Positions 17,401 through 27,100 of a DNA stretch of 64,000 nucleotides are shown in pieces. The notes beneath the pieces were generated by a model that saw nothing but the letters and a program-made list of their open reading frames with translations, was not told the DNA's origin and searched no databases. The translations under genes were made by a program, and so were the position numbers. Source of the stretch: Streptomyces sp. M41(2017) (GTDB taxonomy: Bacteria > Actinomycetota > Actinomycetes > Streptomycetales > Streptomycetaceae); assembly GCF_002078175.1 (NCBI RefSeq), contig NZ_MWFK01000002.1:372001-436000 (forward strand). The letters run 5' to 3'. The stretch's first letter is position 1, and each line of letters opens with the position of its first letter.

Positions 17401-17419
17401 CGATACCCGGGCGGTATCG
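17401..17419. promoter_or_regulatory. LysR-box palindrome
   Basis: CGATACC-CGGGC-GGTATCG, a perfect inverted repeat with 7-bp arms. It has the ATAC-N7-GTAT layout often bound by LysR proteins (T-N11-A type). It sits 30 bp from the LysR start and 47 bp from the SDR start. Confidence 0.65.
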
Positions 17420-17465
17420 CGGCACACCCGATCGGTCTTGGACAGGCGTCAGGGGCGGGCGAAGC

Positions 17466-18218
17466 ATGGATGTCATGAGTGAAACGAACACCACCCACCG
17501 TCCGCAGGTCGCGCTGGTGACCGGAGCCAACAAGGGAATCGGGTACGAGATCGCAGCGGGACTCGGCGCCCTGGGCTGGACCGTCGGGGTCGGCGCCCGG
17601 AACGAGGAGCGGCGCGAGGCCGCCGTGGAGAAGCTGCGCGCGGCCGGAGTCGACGCGTTCGGCGTTCCGCTGGACGTGACCGACGACGCGAGTGTGACCG
17701 CCGCGGCCCGACTCGTGGAGGAACAGGCCGGGCGGCTCGACGCGCTCGTCAACAACGCGGGGATCACCGGTGGCGGACCGCAGGAGCCCACCACGGTCGA
17801 TGTCGACCGGGTGCGAGCCGCCGTCGAGACCAACGTGATCGGCGTCATCCGCGTGACGAACGCCCTGCTGCCGCTGCTCCGGCGTTCACCTTCACCCCGG
17901 ATCGTCAACGTCTCCAGCAGCGTCGGCTCCCTCACGCTCCAGACGACCCCTGGCGCCGAGGTCGGCCCCGTAGCCGTCGCGTACTCACCGTCCAAGACGT
18001 TCCTGAACGCCGTCACGGTGCAGTACGCCAAGGAACTGGCCGACACGAACATCCTCATCAACGCCGTCTGCCCCGGCTACACGGCGACCGATCTCAACGC
18101 CTTCCAGGGCGTGCGTACACCGCAGCAGGGAGCCGCCGCCGCGATCCGCCTCGCGACCGTGCCGGACGGCGGACCGACAGGTCACTTCTTCGACGACGAG
18201 GGCGAAGTGCCCTGGTAG
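17466..18218 (+). CDS. SDR-family oxidoreductase
   Basis: A 250-residue short-chain dehydrogenase. The Rossmann motif TGANKGIG, the NNAG motif (LVNNAGITGGG), the catalytic Ser (IVNVSSSVG) and YxxxK (YSPSK) are all present. ATGs at 17466 and 17475 are both possible; GGGGCGGGC precedes. It resembles carbonyl-reductase-like SDRs that use NADPH on small ketones or aldehydes. Likely controlled by the divergent LysR regulator. Substrate unknown. Confidence 0.92.
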   Translation: MDVMSETNTTHRPQVALVTGANKGIGYEIAAGLGALGWTVGVGARNEERREAAVEKLRAAGVDAFGVPLDVTDDASVTAAARLVEEQAGRLDALVNNAGITGGGPQEPTTVDVDRVRAAVETNVIGVIRVTNALLPLLRRSPSPRIVNVSSSVGSLTLQTTPGAEVGPVAVAYSPSKTFLNAVTVQYAKELADTNILINAVCPGYTATDLNAFQGVRTPQQGAAAAIRLATVPDGGPTGHFFDDEGEVPW

Positions 18219-18279
18219 TGACAGCGGGAGCCGCTCCCCGAGCGGCCGGATCGACGTCGTGGTGCGCCGACCGGTCGGG

Positions 18280-18813
18280 TCAGGTGCCGGACGATTCGCC
18301 GGCGGCCGCGGCGCAGTGCGCCTGGTCCGTCGGCCCGGCGGCGCGCAGCGGCCGCCCACCATGCGGAGCGGCGTGCGCGCGGTGCAGGACGCGCAGGGCG
18401 TCGGTCAGTGCCTGCGCCGCGTCGGCCTCCAGCGGAGCGAGATAGGCCGCCTCGGCCTCGGCGCGTGCCAGTTCCGCGTCCCGCAGGCAGGTGACTCCGG
18501 CGTCCGTGAGGGTCACCACGTTACGGCGTCGGTCCCGCGCGCTGCGATGGCGTTCCACCAGCCCGCGGCCTTCGAGTTCATCGATGACGGCCACCATCGT
18601 GGTCCGGTCCATGCCGATCGCCGAGGCCAACTCGTTCTGTGAGCGTTCGGCGCCGTCCGCCCCGATCACCGACAGCACGCCCAACTCGCGGGGCAGCACG
18701 CCGTACGGCTCGAGCGCCTCGGCCATGAGCGCCGCAAGTTCGAGGTAGGCGTGCTTGACCAGGTACCCCAGCCGCAGCGTGAGGAGGTCGGACAGTTCGG
18801 CGTCGTCCGTCAT
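18280..18813 (-). CDS. MarR-family regulator
   Basis: A 177-residue MarR protein with a winged helix (SQNELASAIGMDRTTMVAVIDELEGRGLVERHRSARDRRRNVVTLTDAG). I chose the ATG at 18811-18813 (MTDDAELSDLL); the longer frame upstream lacks family similarity. It is divergent from a DHA2 exporter gene with an inverted repeat next to its own start, typical for a drug-responsive repressor. The C-terminal tail after residue 150 is longer than usual and low in structure. Confidence 0.92.
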   Translation of the reverse strand: MTDDAELSDLLTLRLGYLVKHAYLELAALMAEALEPYGVLPRELGVLSVIGADGAERSQNELASAIGMDRTTMVAVIDELEGRGLVERHRSARDRRRNVVTLTDAGVTCLRDAELARAEAEAAYLAPLEADAAQALTDALRVLHRAHAAPHGGRPLRAAGPTDQAHCAAAAGESSGT

Positions 18814-18836
18814 ACGAGGTAGCGTATCCTGCTTCT

Positions 18837-18859
18837 GATAATCAGCAATGCTGACTATC
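18837..18859. promoter_or_regulatory. MarR operator-like inverted repeat
   Basis: GATAATCAGC-AAT-GCTGACTATC: 10-bp arms with one mismatch, starting 24 bp upstream of the marR start codon. It would cover the marR promoter and may also affect the exporter that starts at 19063. Confidence 0.7.
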
Positions 18860-19062
18860 GGTGGTGCTGCGCACCGGCAGCCGCCACGCCTACGCCTCAC
18901 GACCTGCGCGGACGAGGCGACGGGGGGAACCGATGCCTCCTTCGTCGCGCCCTCTCCGCCACCGTCCCACCGCGTGTTCCGGCCCCCTCGCGCCGGAACA
19001 CGCGCCTCCGTCCCGCGCCGCCTTCGCGGCGCATGCCTCACCAAGGAAGCGACGTCCTCGAC

Positions 19063-20586
19063 ATGAGTGACTCCATACCCGCCGGCGCCACCCGGACGGC
19101 ACCAGGCTCGCCCGCCTCCGCCTCGGCCGAGACGGCCGATCCCCGCCGCTGGTGGGGCCTGGTCGTCATCGCCCTGGCCCAGCTCATGGTGGTCCTCGAC
19201 GCGACCATCGTGAACATCGCGCTGCCGTCCGCCCAGAAGGCCCTCGACATGTCGGACGGCAACCGGCAGTGGGTCATCACGGCCTACACCCTCGCCTTCG
19301 GCGGTCTGCTACTGCTCGGCGGCCGGGTCGCCGACCTCGTCGGCCGCAAGCGCACGTTCATCATCGGCCTGATCGGCTTCGCCGCAGCGTCCGCCGTCGG
19401 CGGCGCCGCGACCGGCTCCGCGATGCTCTTCGGAGCCCGGGCCGCACAGGGCGTCTTCGGCGCCCTCCTCGCCCCTTCGGCACTGTCGTTGATGACGACG
19501 ACCTTCACCGACCCGCGCGAACGCGGCAAGGCGTTCGGCATCTACGGCGCGCTGGCCGGCGCGGGCGGCGCCGTGGGCCTCCTGCTCGGCGGCATCCTCA
19601 CCTCGTACCTGAACTGGCGCTGGTGCCTGTACGTCAACATCCCCATCGCCATCGTCGCCGTCGTCGGCGCGGTCATCCTGCTGCACGACCGCCCCGGCCA
19701 CAAGGACGTGCGACTCGACGTGCCCGGCGTGATCCTCGGCTGCGGCGGCCTCATCGCCATCGTGTACGGCTTCTCCGAGGCCGAGCCGCGCGGCTGGGGC
19801 GACTCGATGGTCATCTCGCTGCTCGTCGGCGGCGTACTGCTGCTCGCCCTGTTCGTCCTGTGGCAGTCCCGCGCCAAGTCGCCGCTGCTTCCGCTGCGGA
19901 TCCTGCGCGACCGCAACCGGGCCGGCTGCTTCCTGACCATGGGCTTCGCCACGATCGGCATGTTCGGCCTGTTCCTGTTCATGACCTACTACCTGCAGGG
20001 CATCCTCGGGTACTCCCCCGTCAGGACCGGTCTGGCGTTCCTGCCGATGTCCGCCGCGATCATCATCGGCTCGACGCAGATCTCCGCCCGGCTGCTGTCG
20101 CGCGTCCCGGCCCGCGCCCTCATGGTCCCGGGCATGTTCCTTGCCGCCTGCGGTCTGCTCATCCTGACCCAGCTCGGCGTCGACTCGTCGTACGCGACGC
20201 ATGTGCTGCCGGCCGAGCTCATCATGGGTCTGGGCATGGGTCTCACGTTCATGCCCGTCTTCTCCACGGCGACGCAGGGTATTCGCCCGCAGGACGCCGG
20301 TGTCACCTCGGCCATGGTCAACACCTCGCAGCAGGTGGGTGGTTCGCTGGGCACGGCCCTGCTCAACACCATCGCCACCTCGGCCACGTCGACGTACATC
20401 GGCAGCCACCTCACCGACCCGTCCCGCAAGGCGCAGGTCGTGGCCGCGGGTGTGGTCCACGGCTACACCCACGCCATCTGGTACGCGGTCGGCGCGATGG
20501 TCCTCGCCGGCTGCTCCGCGGCCTTCCTGGTGAACGCCAAGCCCGTCGCCCACGGTGACGCCGCGACACCGAACGCCGCGCACTGA
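19063..20586 (+). CDS. DHA2-family MFS exporter (14 TM)
   Basis: A 507-residue EmrB/QacA-type exporter. The signatures are LMVVLDATIVNIALPSAQKAL (motif D1), GRVADLVGRKRTFIIGL (motif A) and GAGGAVGLLLGGILTSYLNWRWCLYVNIP (motif C). I prefer the ATG at 19063 (MSDSIPAG), after AAGGAAG, over the one at 19033. Divergent from the MarR gene, so probably derepressed by a drug or metabolite. Substrate unknown. Confidence 0.92.
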   Translation: MSDSIPAGATRTAPGSPASASAETADPRRWWGLVVIALAQLMVVLDATIVNIALPSAQKALDMSDGNRQWVITAYTLAFGGLLLLGGRVADLVGRKRTFIIGLIGFAAASAVGGAATGSAMLFGARAAQGVFGALLAPSALSLMTTTFTDPRERGKAFGIYGALAGAGGAVGLLLGGILTSYLNWRWCLYVNIPIAIVAVVGAVILLHDRPGHKDVRLDVPGVILGCGGLIAIVYGFSEAEPRGWGDSMVISLLVGGVLLLALFVLWQSRAKSPLLPLRILRDRNRAGCFLTMGFATIGMFGLFLFMTYYLQGILGYSPVRTGLAFLPMSAAIIIGSTQISARLLSRVPARALMVPGMFLAACGLLILTQLGVDSSYATHVLPAELIMGLGMGLTFMPVFSTATQGIRPQDAGVTSAMVNTSQQVGGSLGTALLNTIATSATSTYIGSHLTDPSRKAQVVAAGVVHGYTHAIWYAVGAMVLAGCSAAFLVNAKPVAHGDAATPNAAH

Positions 20587-20773
20587 CACCCGGACACCGA
20601 GCCGGACGACTCCGGTCCCGTCACGAGGCGCCGGCAGGGGAACTCCCCGGCCGGCGCCTCCGGCACAGTTACGACGGGCGCCTCCACAGTCGCGGTGGCC
20701 CCCGTGACCCGCCGATCCGGCGAACCGTCCGCGATCGGCCGCCCGCCCCCGGATCGCCTCGTCCGACCGCCGC
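20587..20773. other. Intergenic stretch before GH2 remnant
   Basis: No gene seen. A short inverted repeat near 20628-20662 (GGCGCCGG ... CCGGCGCC) forms a stem that may terminate the exporter transcript. Confidence 0.45.
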
Positions 20774-20985
20774 ATGCCGTCGCCCCGTACGTGCGTACTC
20801 AGGCCGCGCGCACCGGTGTTCGCACGAGCCGGGCACCCCTTCGAGCTCGCCGACTCCACGACGAGCCACCTCGTCGTCGACGCGGCCCAACACGGCCTCG
20901 GCTCACGGGCCCGCGGCCCGGACGTGTGGCCCGAGTTCGCGCTGCGCCCGGAGACCGATCAGGCTGCGCATCGCGGCGGGATGAC
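20774..20985 (+). pseudogene. Fragment of GH2 beta-galactosidase C-terminus
   Basis: About 50 residues in the plus frame (HPFELADSTTSHLVVDAAQ, then GLGSRARGPDVWPEFALRPE) match the last conserved block of LacZ-type family-2 glycoside hydrolases, where the usual text is AQ.GLGS..CGP....P...L. Nothing else of the roughly 1000-residue enzyme is present, and the conserved Cys is Arg. I read it as a leftover 3' end after deletion. The identification rests on motif memory. Confidence 0.5.
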
Positions 20986-21172
20986 GCGCAAAACCCTGGC
21001 GGTGTCGGCGGGTCTCGCCGCGGATGCGCCATAAGCACCAGATGCACCACCTTCGAACGCACACGATCGATTCACAGAATCCCCGAACCTGTCCACGGGT
21101 TTGAAATCGCCGACACGGAACACCCGGAGTCCCTGACACAGCCTTTATACGACCAGGTAGGAGACACACATC

Positions 21173-21442
21173 ATGGGCATCATCGCCTGGATACTCATCG
21201 GTCTGCTCGCGGGCATCATCGCCAAGGCGCTCATGCCGGGCAAGGACCCGGGCGGCATCATCATCACGATGCTCATCGGTATCGCGGGAGGTCTCCTCGG
21301 CGGCTGGCTCGGCAAGGTCATCTTCGGCGTCGACTCCATCGACGGCTTCTTCGACCTCTCCACCTGGATCGCCGCCATCATCGGCTCGCTGATCCTGCTG
21401 GCCCTGTACCGGGTCTTCACCGGCAACCGCCGCCACGCCTGA
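21173..21442 (+). CDS. GlsB/YeaQ/YmgE-type stress membrane protein
   Basis: An 89-residue protein with three hydrophobic helices and Gly-rich turns (MGIIAWILIGLLAGIIAKAL, then GIAGGLLGGWLGKVIFG), the pattern of the transglycosylase-associated/GlsB family. AGGAGACACACATC gives a strong ribosome site. The family is induced by stress; its mechanism is unknown. A strong hairpin terminator follows at 21469. No operon partner. Confidence 0.93.
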   Translation: MGIIAWILIGLLAGIIAKALMPGKDPGGIIITMLIGIAGGLLGGWLGKVIFGVDSIDGFFDLSTWIAAIIGSLILLALYRVFTGNRRHA

Positions 21443-21468
21443 CCCCAATCCAGGCACCTTCGGCGAAA

Positions 21469-21504
21469 CGGCTCCGCCCTCCCTTCCAGGGGAGGACGGA
21501 GCCG
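21469..21504 (+). terminator. Hairpin terminator after GlsB-like gene
   Basis: CGGCTCCG ... CGGAGCCG with an inner CCTCCC/GGGAGG stem gives about 14 paired bases, followed by CCGCTTTT. It also lies 35 bp past the stop of the convergent Asp2-like gene, so it may serve both. Confidence 0.8.
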
Positions 21505-21538
21505 CCGCTTTTGGTCGGTCCTACGGAGCGGGGGCCGC

Positions 21539-23053
21539 TCAGTAGTCGCCTCCGTAATATCCGCCGGCCGGTGTCGCCTCGGACATCGCGCTCAGGACGG
21601 TGAAGGGCGTTCGGGCAATGGTGCTCTGCCCGCCGAAGGCGTCCAGGGCGACGGCCTCCACGGTGTACGAACCCGGCGCCCACTCCCACCCCGCCTCCCA
21701 GCTCCAGCTGCCGTCATGGCCGACCGCCGCGTTGCCCAGAAGTCGTCCTCCCTCGTGGAAGCCCACCCCCACGGCTCCGACCGCCACGCCGCTGAACACC
21801 ACCCGCGCGTTCATCACCTGCTCGTAGGCCGCCGGTGTGTGAACGGCGGCAGCGCCCGCCGCACACTCCTGGGCCGCGCCCGACGGGGCGCCGCCGGAGA
21901 AGCCGCCCGGAGCTGCGGCGCCCGCCTCAAGGGCGGTGAACACCACCTCGGTGCGCTCGGACTGGAACCCGGCGGCGTCCGCGGAGAAGATCTTCAGCGT
22001 GTGCGCGCCCTTCCCCCAGGTCCGGCCCAGCTCCCAGGTCCAGCTGCCGTCCGGTGCGACCGGCGCCTGGCCGATGAACTTGCCTCGTTCCCATACGCTG
22101 ACGCGCACGGCGCCGGGGGCCTGCCCGATGAACCGGACCTCGTCGCCCGGAAGGTGGGCGTTCGCCGGCGGGACGGAGACCAGGGGCGCCGGGAACTCGG
22201 CGCCGCGCAGCACCGAGGTCGAGGTGAGATAGGTGTCGATCGCCGAACGGTCCGCGTCGGGCTGCTCATAGCCGTGCCGGGTCACTCCCAGCCGTGGCGC
22301 GATCCCCTCGACGAGGAGGTACCCGATGCCCAGCAACGGTGGCGTGTTGCGCTGGGTCACCTTCCCGTGGCCCGTGATGAACGGTGACTCGCTGAAGATC
22401 AGGTTGAAGTTCCGGTACGCCCGCAGAAGTCCCAGGTAGGGCTCGACCTGGGACGGGTACTGCTCGTCCTGGGGCGAGGACACCATGTAGATGTGGGCGT
22501 CGGGGTTCACGCCGGAGGCGAGCAGGTCCGGCAGCAGGGCGTCGAGGACGGCGACGGAGTCGTCGGACATCGCCTCGCCCAGCATGTGCCGGCCGACCTC
22601 CGGATAGGTCTCCCGGACGAACGAGCCGATCCGCAGCTGCGGAACACTCGCCACGATGTTCCGGAAGCCGTACTTCAACCCGTAGTAGAGGGCCGCGCTT
22701 CCGCCCTTGGAGCTGCCCCACAGCGTGACGTCGCCCGGGGTGAGCCCGAGGGACTTCGTCACGTTGGTGATGAGGGTGATGACGGACGCCTCGACCGAGA
22801 AGTCCATGTCCTTGCAGAGGTAGTAGGTGTTCTTCTCCGCGAAGCGGTCCCGGATCCACAGGATGTTCGACCGCAGCCCGTCCAGCACACCGGTCACCCA
22901 GCCGTAGTCGTCAGGGGCGTAGATGTTCGAGAACACGACCATGAGGTGGCGGTTGCCGCTGCGCGCGTGGGTGAAGCGGTACTCGACCGGGTGGGCGCCG
23001 GACGCCTCGATCCCTTTCAGTACCTCGCGCGTCGGCGTGGCTGCTTTGGTCAT
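21539..23053 (-). CDS. Asp2-like alpha/beta hydrolase with two Ig-like domains
   Basis: A 504-residue protein. The first ~270 residues resemble the Asp2/CpsF-type alpha/beta hydrolases of glycopolymer loci, with the nucleophile elbow LWGSSKGGSAALYYGLKYG and a late GHGKV (probable catalytic His). Residues about 295-400 and 405-490 form two Ig-like repeats, each with VPPDGSW-type turns (APDGSWTWELG; GHDGSWSWEAG). It has no signal peptide. The start is the ATG at 23051-23053. It neighbours a TagF-type glycerophosphotransferase, so I infer a role in wall-polymer decoration (an acetyl or acyl hydrolase/transferase); unproven. Confidence 0.75.
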   Translation of the reverse strand: MTKAATPTREVLKGIEASGAHPVEYRFTHARSGNRHLMVVFSNIYAPDDYGWVTGVLDGLRSNILWIRDRFAEKNTYYLCKDMDFSVEASVITLITNVTKSLGLTPGDVTLWGSSKGGSAALYYGLKYGFRNIVASVPQLRIGSFVRETYPEVGRHMLGEAMSDDSVAVLDALLPDLLASGVNPDAHIYMVSSPQDEQYPSQVEPYLGLLRAYRNFNLIFSESPFITGHGKVTQRNTPPLLGIGYLLVEGIAPRLGVTRHGYEQPDADRSAIDTYLTSTSVLRGAEFPAPLVSVPPANAHLPGDEVRFIGQAPGAVRVSVWERGKFIGQAPVAPDGSWTWELGRTWGKGAHTLKIFSADAAGFQSERTEVVFTALEAGAAAPGGFSGGAPSGAAQECAAGAAAVHTPAAYEQVMNARVVFSGVAVGAVGVGFHEGGRLLGNAAVGHDGSWSWEAGWEWAPGSYTVEAVALDAFGGQSTIARTPFTVLSAMSEATPAGGYYGGDY

Positions 23054-23192
23054 GTGGGAACTCCAACTCTCCGACGTCTTAGAGGTACTGCGGCGTGGAC
23101 CGGTGCGGGGATGCCCCGAGGGGGACGGCCGCAGGAGGTCCGACGCGGCTGCGGATTGGTGTCCTGTCGCCTCGGTACGGCACGATGTCCGG

Positions 23193-24101
23193 ATGACTGC
23201 CACGCCCGAGCGCCTCATGCGGAAGCGCGTCGGGCGCCTCTGGCCGGCGGTCCTCGGCGTGGTGACCGTCCTGCTGGCGGGCACGGTCGTCGCGATGTGG
23301 CCGCGGGCGGCCGGCCCCACCACCTCGGATTCCGCCGGGCGCACCCTGACGGTGGCCACGTGGAACATGTGCGGCGTCGCTCGGTGGTCCTGTGCGGGTA
23401 CGGGGAGCCGCACCGCCAAACGCGACGCGGCCGCGCAGCTCGCCACCGCCGGCGGAGCCCGCGTGGTCTTCCTGCAGGAGGCCTGCGCCTCCGACGTGTC
23501 GGCCGTGCGGGACCGGCTGGGCGGTTCCTGGCGCTCGTTCTTCCGCGCCTACACGTGGCGTGGCGCGTCCGGACACATCAGTACGGTGCCCTGTGCCACC
23601 GGTGGAAAGGAGCCGGCCGGGTTCGCCGTCCTGTCGGCCACGCGGCTGTCCGACGCGCGCGGTGTGCCGTCCCGGCAGCCCACGCTCGGGCTGCGCCGCG
23701 GCATTCTGTGCGCCGTGGTCGCCGAGGACGCACTCACGGTCTGCGCCGCCCATCTCAGCCGGCCGGGTGACGATCGAGCACACCCTCAATGGGAGCTGAG
23801 GGACGACCAGTTGCGGGCCCTGGCCGCCGCGGCGCCCGGCGATCGCGTCGTCTACGGCGGCGATCTGAACGTGGGTCCCCCGGACCGGGGTGCGCCGGAC
23901 GGCGTGTGGCCTCCGGGTCCGTACGGCAGCGACCGCGAGTGCGACCAGGCGTCGGCCGGCAAGCGGTCCGGCCGGCCGACACACGTCAGCGGGCACAAGC
24001 TGGACTACCTCTTCACCGGCCTGCCGAGGGAGCGGTGCTCCGTCCGTGACACGGGCGTCTCGGACCACTACGCGCTGCTGCTGACGGTGCGCGCCGACTG
24101 A
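23193..24101 (+). CDS. Endonuclease/exonuclease/phosphatase (EEP) family protein
   Basis: A 302-residue protein with an N-terminal TM/signal anchor (about 13-33) and a DNase I-like EEP fold outside. Visible motifs: VATWNMCGV, FLQEACAS (Mg-binding Glu), AAHLSRPG, YGGDLNVG and GVSDHYALLL (Asp-His). Start at ATG 23193; an ATG at 23217 is also possible. EEP enzymes cleave phosphodiesters of DNA, inositol phosphates or sphingolipids; substrate unknown. It lies convergent to the TagF gene, so a role in wall-polymer phosphodiester turnover is only a thought. Confidence 0.88.
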   Translation: MTATPERLMRKRVGRLWPAVLGVVTVLLAGTVVAMWPRAAGPTTSDSAGRTLTVATWNMCGVARWSCAGTGSRTAKRDAAAQLATAGGARVVFLQEACASDVSAVRDRLGGSWRSFFRAYTWRGASGHISTVPCATGGKEPAGFAVLSATRLSDARGVPSRQPTLGLRRGILCAVVAEDALTVCAAHLSRPGDDRAHPQWELRDDQLRALAAAAPGDRVVYGGDLNVGPPDRGAPDGVWPPGPYGSDRECDQASAGKRSGRPTHVSGHKLDYLFTGLPRERCSVRDTGVSDHYALLLTVRAD

Positions 24102-24115
24102 TCTGGTCGCCACCG

Positions 24116-27100
24116 TCACACCACCACGCCCTCGTGGATCCTGTCGTCGTACGCGGTCCCCGTCGACGTGCCCGGGTGCGACGGGGAGGCCGTCGACGGG
24201 TGGGCGCCTTGCGCGTGGGCCGCATCGCGCTCCGCGGTCCGCTGGGCGGGAAGGGCGCCGAGCCGCTGGTCCGGCCGAGCGTGCGTGGAGCGCTGCAGCG
24301 GGGTGAGCGGACGGGCCGCCCGGTGGGTGAAGACGGTGCCGACCTTGGGAGCCCGGGCGTCGGCGTGGGCCAGGTCCCCGCCGGCCGTCAGCATGCGGTC
24401 GGCGAGTCTGGCGGCGGCGAATCCGTCGTCCAGGTCGCAGAACTGGCTCTGGAACCATCGGTAGCGCTCGGCGTAGGACGCCTGGACCTGGTCGATGTCG
24501 CAGATCGCGGAGATCAGTTCCTGCGAGGTGTCGACCAGCGGGCCGGGGGCGCTGGCCGCGAAGTCGAAGTAGAACCCGCGCAGGGTGTCGCGGTAGTGGT
24601 CGAGGTCGTAGGTGAAGAAGAGGATCGGGCGACCGGTGTTGACGTAGTCGAACATGAGGGACGAGTAGTCCGTGATCATCACGTCGGTGATCAGCGAGAG
24701 GTCGGCCATGTCCGGGTAGTCGGAGACGTCGAAGACGAAGCCGTCACCGGCGCCGGGCACCGGATCCACCACGTTCGGATGCCGGCGCACGAGCAGGACG
24801 TGGTCGGCGCCCAGGCGGGCCCGGGCGTCGGCCAGGTCGATGCGGAAGTCCAGCTTGTACTTGCCCGGCGCGTAGAACTGGTCGTCGCGCCAGGTCGGGG
24901 CGTACATCACGACCCGCTTGCCCGGGGGCAGGCCGATACGACGGCGGATCTCCTGCTCGCGGCGCTCCGTCCCGGTGCGGCGCAGGATGTCGTTGCGCGG
25001 GTAGCCGCACTCCACCATCTCGCCGGGGAAGCCGAAGGCCCGCTTCAGGATGGGGGTGGAGAAGCTGTTGGGCGAGACGAGCATGTCCCAGTTCTGCACC
25101 TCCTTCTCCACCCGCTCCAGATAACGCTGGTCGGCGAAGTGGATGGCCTCGATGTCGTGGCCGATCTTCTTGAGCGGGGTGCCGTGCCAGGTCTGCACGA
25201 CGATCTGGCCCTCGCGCTTCTGGAACCAGTCGGGCAGGTGGTTGTTGGCCACGATGTAGGAACAGGTCGCCATGGCCTCGTACCACTCGGGCGACCACAT
25301 GCGCACGGCCGTCGCCGTCGGCGGTACCTGCACCTGGTCGTCGCGCACCACCCAGAAGTGCTCCAGGTCCACACTCCGGCGGACGAGTTCCTCGTGCAGG
25401 GCGCGGGGACTGTCGGAGTACTGGGTCCCCTTGAACGCGTCGAAGAGGATCGCCGGCCGCAGCGGGTCGCGCCGGGCGGACTGATAGTGCTTGGTGCGCA
25501 GCAGCTTCTGCCGGTACGGGCCGCGTGCGTTGTCGGGCATGGCGGAGTGCACCAGCAGCGAGAGTCGGTCCCAGGCCTCGGCCTGGAGCTCGTAGCGGCG
25601 CTCGTTCTCGGTGTGTTCTTCGGGGAACGCGGGGATCAGGTCCTGGTCGACCTTCACCATCAGGTCTTCCAGCCGGTCCTCACGACTGACCGAGGACAGG
25701 TCCTGGCGTCGCAGGAAGAAGTCCCACCGGCCCGCGGCCAGAGGGATGTCGCCGGCGAGGGTGCGCATCGCGGCCGGGGTGAGCACGAAGCGGAACTTGT
25801 TGCCGTGCCATTCGATCGGAACCTCCCGCTCGGCTCCGTGGGCGCGGGAGCGGACCACGACGTGCGTGGCGCGGTACTCCTCCGGGCTCAGCCGGTCCGC
25901 CGCGAAGTACTGGGCGATGACTTCGAGCGCTCCGTTCTCGCGCCAGAAGTAACGTTTCGCCACAGGCAGGCTCGCCCGCTCGAAGAGCACCAGATAGCCC
26001 GAGCCGTTGCGGTGCACGACCACTTCACGGTCACCCTCGGACGTCTGGAGCGCCGTCGGCAACCGGTAGCTGCCGTCAGGAACGTCCTGTGCCATGACCG
26101 GATAAATGGTCATCTTCCGGCCCTCGACGTGCAGGGTCGTCTTCCAGCCGTTGCTCCCCATGTTCCAGGACTGCGGGACGTCTCCGCCCTCAAGGCCCTC
26201 GGCACGGAAACCCGGTACCAGGGTGCGCAGCGGCAGTCGGGTGGTGAAGGTGCACCAGCCCTCGCCCCCGGGTGTGAAGGTGACCCGTGCGTCGTGCTGC
26301 CCGGACCCGCTCATCGAGACGACACGGAACTTGCCCCACTCGGGCACCTTGGGGCCGAGGTAGACACCGCGCAGTTCCAGTTGGTCGCCCACCAGGCGAT
26401 GACCGGTGATGCGGCACCGCACGATCTCCACCCGCAGCTTGAGCTTGCCCTGCAGGAACAGCGGCAGCACGCGCGTGTTGGCATCGACATAGCGGTAGGG
26501 CGGGTTGGCCGCGCTGTCGGAGCCGCCGCGGTCCACGCCGCGGTAGCGGAACAGACCACGGCTCAGCACACCGGTGGCCACGTCCCAGGTGCCCTCGGCC
26601 CACTCGCCCTTGCGCTTGAGCCGGGTGACGTCGATGTGCGTCTCGAAGCCGGCCCAGTCGTAGCAGTAGCGATTCTGGTTGGACCGTTCGGTGGCCTGCG
26701 GGGCGTACGTGGTCTTCGCGGTGGCGACGAGCGTGCGCCCCTGCTTCTTGTTCCGCAGCGCGATGGCCTTCACGGACATGTGCTTCTTGTGCACGTTGAG
26801 GAAGCGCACATACGCGGTGCCGGTCAGCGTCAGCAGAGCCTCGTCACTGTTCCACCGGGCGCCGGACAGCACGCTGTGCAGCGAGAACTCCTCGTCCAGG
26901 CGGTAGGCCTTGCGGTCGAGACCGACCTCCTTGTCCCCGAGGTAGGGATACTTGAGGTAGCGCCGGAACCGGCGCTGCACCGGGATGGGGCCGCCCTTGC
27001 GCTCGAACCTGATGACGTCGAGGAGTTCTTCCAGACGCCGCTTGCGCACCAGGAGCCACTTGACGCGAGCCTCCGCCGGCAGCTCCTCGATGATGTCGTC

